From an uncultured Holosporaceae bacterium (GTDB lineage: Bacteria; Pseudomonadota; Alphaproteobacteria; RUG11792), in assembly GCA_947285985.1 (NCBI GenBank), contig CAMYPB010000022.1:1-13767 (forward strand): a stretch of DNA of 13,767 nucleotides, written 5' to 3'. This document shows, one piece after another, positions 8,702 through 13,767 of this stretch (positions are counted from its first letter, which is position 1; every line of letters begins with the position of its first letter). The position numbers and the translations under genes are program-made. The notes below the pieces were generated by a model. That model was not told the origin of the DNA, made no database searches, and worked only from the letters and a program-made list of their open reading frames with translations.

Positions 8702-9526
8702 CTAATCCGAATCAGACGGAACACACGTGCATATCGGATTTTTGGAATCGTTTTTTATGAAATCGACGATCTGACGTATTTTATCATTCTCTGGGTATTT
8801 CTTCAAAATTTCATCGGCTCTAGAAATCAACGTTTTGTTGTTATCCTCGGAAAATAATTCTTTAAACGCGTCTAACATTTCTTTGATCGTGTCTATATCG
8901 ATCCCATGACGTTTCATTCCGATTATATTGAGGCCTCGAAGAATCGTATTTCTTTCGCTCCTCGCAAGTCCGAAGGGAATAACATCCCTCTCAACTCCCG
9001 TGCACCCTCCAATCATCGCATGTCTTCCAATCCGCGTGAATTGTTTGACTGCGGAAAGTCCCCCAATAATCGCGAAATCATCGACAACAACATGTCCCGA
9101 AAGATTGACTCCATTAACTAGTATGACGTTGTTCCCAATGATACAATCATGTGCTATATGACAGTATGCCATAATCAAACAATTGTCTCCTATCTTCGTC
9201 GTCATACCTCCAACTTCCGTTCCAATGCTCGCTGTGACATATTCTCGAATAGTCGTATTCTTTCCGATCTCCAGTTTGGATCTTTCCCCTCTATATTTCA
9301 AATCTTGAGGAGTGAGCCCCAAGGATGCGAACGGATAAACAATACTCTTCTCTCCAATTATCGTATCCCCAGATATGACAACATGAGATTTTAGGACAAC
9401 ATCTTTTTCGAGGATAACATTTGGTCCAACACAACAAAATGGTCCAACATAAACATTATCTCCAATAATCGCACCATCCTCTATTATGGCACTACTATGA
9501 ATTTTCGCAGTTTGACTAATACTCAT
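8702..9526 (-). CDS. lpxA: UDP-N-acetylglucosamine acyltransferase LpxA
   Basis: LpxA is a cytoplasmic homotrimer that transfers a 3-hydroxyacyl chain from acyl-ACP to UDP-GlcNAc, the first step of lipid A synthesis. Residues 1 to about 190 are hexapeptide repeats forming the left-handed beta-helix. The motif CHIAHDC (122-128) carries the catalytic His126 (Escherichia coli His125). The stretch HVVVDDFAIIGG and a helical C-terminal domain (about 195-265) follow the family pattern. It is 274 aa against 262 in E. coli, the extra length lying in a short acidic tail. It starts 7 bp after fabZ, as expected for a co-translated pair. lpxD, lpxB and lpxI, often beside fabZ-lpxA, are not here. Its presence shows the cell retains the entry step to LPS. 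Confidence 0.96.
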   Translation of the reverse strand: MSISQTAKIHSSAIIEDGAIIGDNVYVGPFCCVGPNVILEKDVVLKSHVVISGDTIIGEKSIVYPFASLGLTPQDLKYRGERSKLEIGKNTTIREYVTASIGTEVGGMTTKIGDNCLIMAYCHIAHDCIIGNNVILVNGVNLSGHVVVDDFAIIGGLSAVKQFTRIGRHAMIGGCTGVERDVIPFGLARSERNTILRGLNIIGMKRHGIDIDTIKEMLDAFKELFSEDNNKTLISRADEILKKYPENDKIRQIVDFIKNDSKNPICTCVPSDSD

Positions 9527-9533
9527 AATATCA

Positions 9534-10028
9534 TTACTCAGATCTATTAGAATTTTCTGGAATCATGGCCTTAAATTCGGCCTCATCCGCGAGGACATCA
9601 TCGACATATGCCTTCGAAGAAAATCTCCAAAATTTATTACCTCGACGTTGAGTTATCTCAACTTCAAAACGCAATGTATCTCCTGGAACGACAGGACGCT
9701 TAAATTTTGCATTTTCGATCGATGTGAAATACACGAACTCAGATTGACCAATTTTCAAGACATCCTCTTTGATGAGCGTTGAAAATGCGAGAACTCCCGC
9801 GGACTGGGCCATAGCTTCAATAATCAAAACTCCAGGCATAACGGGGTATTTTGGAAAATGTCCCTCAAAAAACCATTCATTATTGGAAACATTCTTATAC
9901 GCAACGCACGACTTCCCGGGATTTAATTTCTCAACCCTGTCGATCATCAAGAAAGGATATCTATGCGGGATAATCTGCTTGATATCCTCACAATATAAAA
10001 TGTCCTTCTCAATAATGGATGATGTCAT
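9534..10028 (-). CDS. fabZ: 3-hydroxyacyl-[acyl-carrier-protein] dehydratase FabZ
   Basis: FabZ dehydrates 3-hydroxyacyl-ACP to trans-2-enoyl-ACP in type II fatty-acid synthesis; it competes with LpxA for 3-hydroxyacyl-ACP. The hot-dog fold shows PHRYPFLMID (21-30), then GHFPKYPVMPG with catalytic His57, and LIIEAMAQSAG with catalytic Glu71. The length, 164 aa, is slightly above the usual 145-155. Its ATG overlaps the secG stop by one base (TAATG), and AGGAG lies eight bases upstream inside secG, so the start is secure. Pairing with lpxA is the ancestral arrangement; secG as the upstream partner is less usual. Confidence 0.96.
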   Translation of the reverse strand: MTSSIIEKDILYCEDIKQIIPHRYPFLMIDRVEKLNPGKSCVAYKNVSNNEWFFEGHFPKYPVMPGVLIIEAMAQSAGVLAFSTLIKEDVLKIGQSEFVYFTSIENAKFKRPVVPGDTLRFEVEITQRRGNKFWRFSSKAYVDDVLADEAEFKAMIPENSNRSE

Positions 10029-10342
10029 TATTCACTCTCCTGTTTTTTTTGATCATTATTCTCTGTCGAGGAATTCGTCGTATGTTTTTCAACGACAGTA
10101 TTCGCATTCTTTATGGATGATGAGGCCATATAAGCCATCAAAACACAGTTTGCTAAGAAAATCGATGCAAGAATCCACGTTGTTTTTGTGAGTATATTCG
10201 ATTGTCCCCTCGCATTAAACATTCCTCCACTCGACGACGCACTACTCGCAAACAAAGAACTTCCACCCTCATTCTTCTGAATTAAAATAATAGAAATCAA
10301 TAAAATTGTGACGACCACATGTATTGCTAATAAAATTCCCAT
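10028..10342 (-). CDS. secG: Protein translocase subunit SecG
   Basis: SecG is the small third subunit of the SecYEG inner-membrane channel and aids SecA-driven export. The 104-aa protein has two hydrophobic helices (about 2-21 and 54-74) joined by a Gly/Ser-rich loop with the family segment LIQKNEGGSSLFASS and a GGMFNARG turn. The C-terminal tail is polar and rich in Asn, Glu and Lys. The start is supported by GAGAGGA ending eight bases upstream. It lies 30 bp after infC and overlaps fabZ by one base, so infC-secG-fabZ-lpxA probably form one transcript. Confidence 0.9.
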   Translation of the reverse strand: MGILLAIHVVVTILLISIILIQKNEGGSSLFASSASSSGGMFNARGQSNILTKTTWILASIFLANCVLMAYMASSSIKNANTVVEKHTTNSSTENNDQKKQESE

Positions 10343-10372
10343 ATTAAATATCCTCTCATAAAAAATAAAAAT

Positions 10373-10933
10373 CTATTTGGCGGATAACATCATTATTATA
10401 ACAGAACCTTCGAGTTTTGGAGTATTTTCTTCCTTCGCAAAATCTTGACACACAGACAAAACTTTGTTGATAACTTCAAATCCAACTTCCTGACGTGAAA
10501 GTTCGCGCCCCCTAAATCTCAAGACAACCTTGACTTTATCTCCATTCTCTATAAACTTCTTTATAGCTCGACACTTGATCATGAGATCATTCTCTCCAAT
10601 GAAAGGTCTGAGTTGAACTTCCTTCAAGTCTATCGTCTTCTGTTTCTTCTTTGATTCTATCTTCTTTTTTTGTTGCTCGTATTTATACTTTCCATAGTCT
10701 AGTATCTTACAGACAGGAGGATTCGATTCCCCGGAAACCAAAACTAAATCCAAGCCTTCATTATTCGCGGTATCCAACGCTTCGTCTATCGAAACTATTC
10801 CGATAGCCCCTCCATCAGATCCTATCAACCTAACTTCCTTTGCCCTTATATTTTCGTTTATCATCGGAGCATTCGATTGATTGTTGTTGTTCTGGTTATT
10901 GACTCTATTATTATCGGAAAAAACTCTCGCCAA
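10373..10933 (-). CDS. infC: Translation initiation factor IF-3 (TTG start)
   Basis: IF3 binds the 30S subunit, blocks premature joining of 50S and checks the start codon and initiator tRNA. After an Asn-rich N-terminal tail (about residues 7-20), the N domain begins at MINENIRAKEVRLIG. The Lys-rich linker (QQKKKIESKKKQK) follows GKYKYEQQ, and the C domain contains LKEVQLRPFIGENDL and RFRGRE. The 186 aa is normal. The start is a TTG at 10931-10933: AAGAGG (10940-10945) stands six bases upstream, and an in-frame stop at 10949-10951 leaves no ATG or GTG to use. A rare start codon fits the known autoregulation of infC, in which IF3 represses initiation at its own non-ATG codon (AUU in E. coli). 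The 152 bp upstream, after tRNA-Arg, shows no strong promoter, so read-through from proS is possible. infC is not followed by rpmI-rplT here. Confidence 0.95.
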   Translation of the reverse strand: MARVFSDNNRVNNQNNNNQSNAPMINENIRAKEVRLIGSDGGAIGIVSIDEALDTANNEGLDLVLVSGESNPPVCKILDYGKYKYEQQKKKIESKKKQKTIDLKEVQLRPFIGENDLMIKCRAIKKFIENGDKVKVVLRFRGRELSRQEVGFEVINKVLSVCQDFAKEENTPKLEGSVIIMMLSAK

Positions 10934-11085
10934 AAAAAACCTCTTATTTTAAATTTATAATATTAATCCATATATATAAACTTAAACGGTTTTTCGATCC
11001 CACTCAAGTTTATTTTTATAAAACAGAACAACATAACACATTTCACGTGTTGTCTTTAAAACACTCTGATCCTCAAAAAACACAA

Positions 11086-11162
11086 TGGCGCACCCGATAG
11101 GATTCGAACCTACGACCTTTGCCTTCGGAGGGCAATACTCTATCCAACTGAGCTACGAGTGC
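11086..11162 (-). tRNA. tRNA-Arg (anticodon CCG)
   Basis: A complete cloverleaf reads on the minus strand. The acceptor arm GCACTCG/CGGGTGC has one G-U pair. The anticodon stem TTGCC/GGCAA holds the loop CTCCGAA, giving anticodon CCG for CGG codons. The T-arm is GTAGG TTCGAAT CCTAT, with one G-U pair. Discriminator G and CCA are encoded. It lies 16 bp downstream of proS on the same strand and is probably processed from the proS transcript. Confidence 0.95.
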
Positions 11163-11178
11163 GAAATATAGCATATCT

Positions 11179-12696
11179 CTAATAGGATCTCGCGAAAATA
11201 TAATCATTCTTCGCGTCCTTCCCTGTTAGTATACACCTTCCATCACTTTTTATCGAATCATTTTTTATAGGACAGCACCGAACAGTAACTCCCAGTTCGT
11301 CTAAAATCTTCAAACTCTTTGGATCTTCAGACCACTTCCCAATAACAAATCCGTTATCTTCGGAACTGAAAAATTCCTTAAATTCGTCGATATTCTTTAT
11401 GTCACGTCTTGTCTTAGATTCGCTGTTCATCATAGATTTTTGATAGAGTGACTCATCATGTTCCTCCAAAATTTTTGAAACACTTCCTATAAATTCATCA
11501 AATTTGAGAGAATTTTTTGTTATTTGAGGTTGCCTTCTTGTGAAATAAATTGAAGAATTTTCTATATCTTTTATTCCAATCTCACAGATAATTGGCGTTC
11601 CCTTCCTAATATAATCCCACTTCTTATTCTGAGATGGTATATCTTTTGTGTCGATATAAATCCTATAATGAGAAGGAACAGACGATTTTATCCTATCTGC
11701 ATAATCCAAAACTCTCTCCTTATCATCCTCATTCTTTATGATTGGAATAATAACGATATGATATGGAGCAATAGATATTGGAGTATTCAACCCGTCATCA
11801 TCCGCATGACTCATTATGAGACCCCCAATCATTCGTGTACTAATTCCCCAGGATGTTGTATACGCATACTGTAATGATCCATCCCGTGCTTGAAATTGGA
11901 TTCCAACAGCCTTCGAAAAATGTTGTCCCAAAAAATGACTCGTTGCACATTGGAGAGCTTTTCCATCTTGCATCATGGCCTCTATCGTATACGTGTCAAC
12001 AGCACCCGGAAATTTTTCATGAACAGGTTTCTTTCCTTTAATACAATATATCTTTAGAACATCATTAATAAACCAATGATAAACATCGTGCATTCTTATT
12101 GTCTCTTCCCTGGCTTCATCCTCTGTTTCATGGGCTGTGTGTCCTTCCTGCCACAAAAATTCCATTGTTCGAAGGAATAAACGTGTTCTCATTTCCCATC
12201 TGACGACATTACACCACTGATTCACGAGGATAGGAAGATCCCTATAGGATTTTATCCATTTTGAAAAAGATTCTCCTATGATCATTTCAGAGGTCGGACG
12301 TATGGCCAAGGGAGTCTCTATCTTCCCGGTTGGCGTGAGTTTCCCATCGATATTTTCGAGTTTAGAATGAGTGACGATTGCCATTTCCTTCGCGAAACCA
12401 TTGATATGATCAGCTTCCTTTTGAAAGAGATCGATCGGAATAAACATAGGAAAATACGCGTTGACATGTCCCAACTCTTTGAATTTTTTATCGAGAATAG
12501 ATTGCATGTTTTCCCATATGGTGTATCCAAAGGGTTTTATGACCATACATCCTCTCACACTCGATCTTTCCGCGAGTCCTGATTCGGATATAACAGCCTG
12601 ATACCACTTTGAAAAATCTTCAGCCCTTTTTATAGATAATGCATTCTTTTTAGTCTCTGACATACAATCTCTCGTTGATTTATTATTAAATTTCAT
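11179..12696 (-). CDS. proS: Prolyl-tRNA synthetase, archaeal/eukaryotic type
   Basis: ProRS charges tRNA-Pro with proline. This 505-aa protein has the class II core: the RPTSE motif (133-137), motif 2 from Arg167 through Arg176 to HTAH (186-189), the CATSHFLGQHF segment (250-260) and motif 3 with Arg288 and GGLIMSHADD (291-300). An anticodon-binding domain follows (about 305-415), then the extra C-terminal domain, ending in Tyr, that defines the archaeal/eukaryote-like type. The INS editing domain is absent. The C-terminal zinc site looks worn: the expected WCG is KWSED. The start at 12696 has GGAGG six bases upstream, which lies within a small ORF whose stop overlaps this ATG. The alphaproteobacterial forms I know (for example Rickettsia, about 430 aa) are bacterial type, so gene replacement by transfer is a reasonable inference. 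Confidence 0.95.
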   Translation of the reverse strand: MKFNNKSTRDCMSETKKNALSIKRAEDFSKWYQAVISESGLAERSSVRGCMVIKPFGYTIWENMQSILDKKFKELGHVNAYFPMFIPIDLFQKEADHINGFAKEMAIVTHSKLENIDGKLTPTGKIETPLAIRPTSEMIIGESFSKWIKSYRDLPILVNQWCNVVRWEMRTRLFLRTMEFLWQEGHTAHETEDEAREETIRMHDVYHWFINDVLKIYCIKGKKPVHEKFPGAVDTYTIEAMMQDGKALQCATSHFLGQHFSKAVGIQFQARDGSLQYAYTTSWGISTRMIGGLIMSHADDDGLNTPISIAPYHIVIIPIIKNEDDKERVLDYADRIKSSVPSHYRIYIDTKDIPSQNKKWDYIRKGTPIICEIGIKDIENSSIYFTRRQPQITKNSLKFDEFIGSVSKILEEHDESLYQKSMMNSESKTRRDIKNIDEFKEFFSSEDNGFVIGKWSEDPKSLKILDELGVTVRCCPIKNDSIKSDGRCILTGKDAKNDYIFARSY

Positions 12697-12794
12697 AGGT
12701 TTCCTCCCAAATATACTACACTGTTTTCATGAGGAATGGTATATTCGTTTTTGGATAATTTATATGAAAATTTTGGCATAACAATACGGTACAT
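12693..12794 (-). CDS. Small ORF (33 aa) coupled to proS, function unknown
   Basis: A 33-codon ORF starts with ATG at 12792-12794 behind a strong Shine-Dalgarno (AGAGGAG, seven bases before the start), better than most in this window. Its TGA (12693-12695) overlaps the proS ATG by 4 nt. The peptide begins MYRIVMPKFSYK, ends YLGGNL, and has a basic start and no membrane segment. Its codons for Leu-Gly-Gly form the proS ribosome-binding site, so its translation would bring ribosomes to proS. It contains only two prolines (residues 7 and 21), so it is not a classic proline-rich attenuator peptide. I recognise no family. A chance ORF in the proS leader is the alternative. Confidence 0.45.
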   Translation of the reverse strand: MYRIVMPKFSYKLSKNEYTIPHENSVVYLGGNL

Positions 12795-12888
12795 AAGGTT
12801 TCTCCTCTTCAAAAATATAAAATAAACACAGATTATTCGAAATTTTGATAACTTGAAAAAAATTGATATTATTAGGATAAAAAAAATG

Positions 12889-12964
12889 TGGCGGGCGCAG
12901 GAGGATTCGAACCCCCGACCCACTGATTAAGAGTCAGTTGCTCTACCGACTGAGCTATGCGCCC
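12889..12964 (-). tRNA. tRNA-Lys (anticodon CTT)
   Basis: A full cloverleaf reads on the minus strand. The acceptor arm is GGGCGCA/TGCGCCC. The anticodon stem ACTGA/TCAGT holds the loop CTCTTAA, giving CTT for AAG codons. The T-arm is built on GGGGG TTCGAAT. Discriminator G and CCA are encoded. It starts 15 bp after the end of tRNA-Glu, so the two are probably one transcript. A run of eight T (12879-12886 read on the minus strand) begins two bases past the CCA and may help end it. Confidence 0.96.
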
Positions 12965-12979
12965 ACTTTTTTTATTATA

Positions 12980-13055
12980 TGGCGTCTCCTACGGGATTTG
13001 AACCCGTGTTGTTGCCGTGAGAGGGCAGTGTCCTAGGCCTCTAGACGAAGGAGAC
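12980..13055 (-). tRNA. tRNA-Glu (anticodon CTC)
   Basis: A cloverleaf close to E. coli tRNA-Glu reads on the minus strand. The acceptor arm is GTCTCCT/AGGAGAC and the D-arm is GTCTAGAGGCCTAGGAC. The anticodon loop CTCTCAC gives CTC for GAG codons, and the T-arm is built on CGGG TTCAAAT CCCG. Discriminator G and CCA are encoded. The outer pair of the anticodon stem is a C-A mismatch (CTGCC/GGCAA). It is the first gene of a Glu-Lys tRNA pair. Confidence 0.95.
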
Positions 13056-13066
13056 ATCATATGAGA

Positions 13067-13095
13067 ATGATATTATATTATTTATAGGAAGTCAA
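13067..13095 (-). promoter_or_regulatory. Promoter of tRNA-Glu/tRNA-Lys
   Basis: On the minus strand, -35 TTGACT (13090-13095) and -10 TATCAT (13067-13072) are separated by exactly 17 nt. Each matches the sigma70 consensus at 5 of 6 bases. The -10 ends 11 nt before the tRNA-Glu gene. The same TTGACTTC opening occurs in the tRNA-Ser promoter. Confidence 0.65.
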
Positions 13096-13211
13096 ATACA
13101 AAATTAATTTTGCCCATAAAAATAATTTGCAACCGACAAATCCCGATCATTTTTCGTATAAAATGCTTAAAATTTTAAAAAAAATGAAACCAATCTCCAC
13201 TCTAGATTTGT

Positions 13212-13264
13212 TTCAAATCCCTATAAAATTTGTGATAATTTTTAGATGGCGGAAAGAGAGGGAT
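13212..13264 (-). repeat. 53-bp direct repeat, left copy (tRNA-Ser 3'-end fragment)
   Basis: It is identical over all 53 bases to 13318-13370. The part at 13247-13264 is the last 18 bases of the tRNA-Ser gene, including CCA, the 3' acceptor strand and part of the T-stem; the rest is the 35 bp that follows the tRNA. The copies start 106 bp apart, exactly twice the repeat length. This copy lacks the rest of the tRNA. Confidence 0.9.
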
Positions 13265-13317
13265 AAAACTCCGATACTCTACGTTTCTGCGATGCAGAGC
13301 GAACCCTCATTCTCGGG

Positions 13318-13370
13318 TTCAAATCCCTATAAAATTTGTGATAATTTTTAGATGGCGGAAAGAGAGGGAT
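13318..13370 (-). repeat. 53-bp direct repeat, right copy (in intact tRNA-Ser)
   Basis: This copy joins the 3' end of the intact tRNA-Ser gene (13353-13370) to its 35-bp downstream flank. That flank contains an all-A/T inverted repeat, AAAATT and AATTTT six bases apart, which could be a weak 3' stem in both copies. Confidence 0.9.
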
Positions 13371-13442
13371 TCGAACCCTCGGTACGCAAAAACGTACAAC
13401 GGTTTTCGAGACCGCCCCATTCAACCGCTCTGGCATCTTTCC
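13353..13442 (-). tRNA. tRNA-Ser (anticodon CGA)
   Basis: A 90-nt class II tRNA with a long variable arm reads on the minus strand. The acceptor arm is GGAAAGA/TCTTTCC. The anticodon stem GCGGT/ACCGT holds the loop CTCGAAA, giving CGA for UCG codons. The variable arm pairs GTACG with CGTAC. The T-arm is GAGGG TTCGAAT CCCTC. Discriminator G and CCA are encoded. Its 3' end is duplicated downstream. Confidence 0.96.
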
Positions 13443-13451
13443 ACGAATAAC

Positions 13452-13480
13452 ATTCTACATACATAATTTCATGAAGTCAA
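13452..13480 (-). promoter_or_regulatory. Promoter of tRNA-Ser
   Basis: On the minus strand, -35 TTGACT (13475-13480) and -10 TAGAAT (13452-13457) are separated by exactly 17 nt, 5 of 6 matches each. The -10 ends 9 nt before the tRNA start, placing transcription start a few bases ahead of the mature 5' end. Confidence 0.75.
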
Positions 13481-13537
13481 TTCTCATAAACATGTTTTTT
13501 TATTTTTTAAACAATTTTTAAATCATTTCATAATTTT

Positions 13538-13566
13538 TTGTGTATAGGATGTTAAGATATTAAAAT
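13538..13566 (+). promoter_or_regulatory. Candidate promoter of the exported-protein gene
   Basis: TTGTGT (13538-13543) and TAAAAT (13561-13566) are 17 nt apart. The -10 matches 5 of 6 and the -35 only 3 of 6. The 5' leader would be about 50 nt. In AT-rich DNA such matches arise by chance. Confidence 0.35.
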
Positions 13567-13621
13567 TTTATGTGTAACATGTTTGTATGAGAGATTATTT
13601 TTATGAGAAAAGGTTAATTTT

Positions 13622-13767
13622 ATGAAAAAATTTTTATTAATATCATCAGTGTTTCCTATGATGATTTCAAACGTGTTTTCTGCGGATTATGGAACGTATT
13701 TCACGACGAAAGGACTCGCCCTCGAACGAGATATAGATAACCTAACAACTTATATACGAAACAATAT
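13622..13767 (+). CDS. Exported protein, N-terminal part only (cut by window end)
   Basis: Forty-eight codons are visible before the window ends. The start ATG has AAAGG eight bases upstream. The sequence opens with a typical Sec signal peptide: a basic MKK, a hydrophobic stretch of about 16 residues (FLLISSVFPMMISNVF) and a likely cleavage after SA at residue 21, before DYG. The mature part begins DYGTYFTTKGLALERDIDNL, which is polar, so the product is periplasmic, outer membrane or secreted. I do not recognise the family. It is transcribed away from the tRNA-Ser gene. Confidence 0.75.
   Translation, partial: MKKFLLISSVFPMMISNVFSADYGTYFTTKGLALERDIDNLTTYIRNN

Larger units (their letters stand above)
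13056..13352. other. Spacer between tRNA-Glu and tRNA-Ser with tRNA debris
   Basis: This 297-bp stretch has no credible protein gene. Its left end carries the tRNA-Glu promoter. Positions 13100-13205 are plain AT-rich DNA. From 13212 rightwards it holds the left 53-bp repeat copy, a 53-bp middle segment (13265-13317), and most of the right copy. The middle segment contains short tRNA-like pieces (GAACCCTC and GGGTTCAAATCCC, the latter running into the right copy), which suggests decayed tRNA sequence, though I cannot fold a tRNA from it. Confidence 0.6.

Noticed and set aside
8906..9394. Several plus-strand ORFs of 71-81 aa opposite lpxA
   Set aside because: They are shadows of the well-supported lpxA gene and lack ribosome-binding sites and family features.
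11010..11060. Inverted repeat between tRNA-Arg and infC as a terminator
   Set aside because: The best stem is about 5 bp with a wide loop and no T-run after it in the direction of transcription.
12693..12923. A longer 76-aa version of the small ORF upstream of proS
   Set aside because: Its start lies inside the tRNA-Lys gene; only the internal ATG at 12794 has a proper Shine-Dalgarno.
13127..13351. A 74-aa plus-strand ORF before tRNA-Ser
   Set aside because: It runs through the two repeat copies (its SNPYKICDNF ending echoes the left copy), has no ribosome-binding site and resembles no protein.
13100..13352. Part of a split tmRNA or an extra tRNA on the plus strand
   Set aside because: A T-arm-like GGGTTCAAATCCC is present, but no acceptor or anticodon arm can be paired around it.
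13212..13370. CRISPR-like repeat and spacer
   Set aside because: There are only two copies, and each contains the end of a tRNA gene; no third unit or cas gene is present.
13242..13436. A 64-aa minus-strand ORF across the tRNA-Ser gene
   Set aside because: It is translated tRNA sequence plus the repeat; such ORFs over tRNA-Ser are a known annotation artefact.

Overview
This window is a compact, AT-rich stretch of mostly housekeeping genes from an alphaproteobacterium. By inference it is a host-associated or genome-reduced one of the Rickettsiales/Holosporales type. The evidence is the alphaproteobacterial ntrY-ntrX-trkA block, an NtrY without the usual PAS domain, strong AT bias with Asn/Ile/Lys-rich proteins, and short intergenic gaps. 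The lipid A gene lpxA and fabZ show a cell that still makes LPS precursors, which argues against the LPS-less Anaplasmataceae.

Layout. Positions 48-2126 (+) hold recG (replication-fork helicase). After a 228-bp gap comes a tight + strand operon, 2355-8646: ntrY (sensor kinase), ntrX (response regulator), trkA (K+ uptake regulator), prmC (release-factor methyltransferase) and an OGG-type 8-oxoguanine glycosylase. It uses 4-nt ATGA overlaps at ntrX/trkA and trkA/prmC. A hairpin at 8651-8680 separates it from a convergent - strand group. Read in its own direction, that group runs proS, tRNA-Arg(CCG), infC, secG, fabZ, lpxA, with a possible 33-codon ORF translationally coupled to proS. Further right on the - strand lie tRNA-Ser(CGA), tRNA-Glu(CTC) and tRNA-Lys(CTT), with good sigma70-like promoters ahead of the Ser gene and the Glu-Lys pair. 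A 53-bp direct repeat next to tRNA-Ser copies its 3' end. The window closes with the first 48 codons of a + strand gene for an exported protein.

How it fits together. The + operon links membrane signalling (NtrYX) and ion balance (TrkA) with translation termination (PrmC) and oxidative DNA repair. The - group combines translation (ProRS, IF3, tRNAs), secretion (SecG) and envelope lipid synthesis (FabZ, LpxA).

I see no mobile element, CRISPR array or clearly new multi-gene system. The points worth a second look are smaller: a coupled small ORF before proS, an archaeal/eukaryote-type ProRS, an OGG-type glycosylase with an altered base-reading position, a NtrYX pair with degenerate signalling and ATPase motifs, a G9 tract in trkA, four tRNAs that all carry C34 anticodons, and the tRNA-Ser 3'-end duplication.
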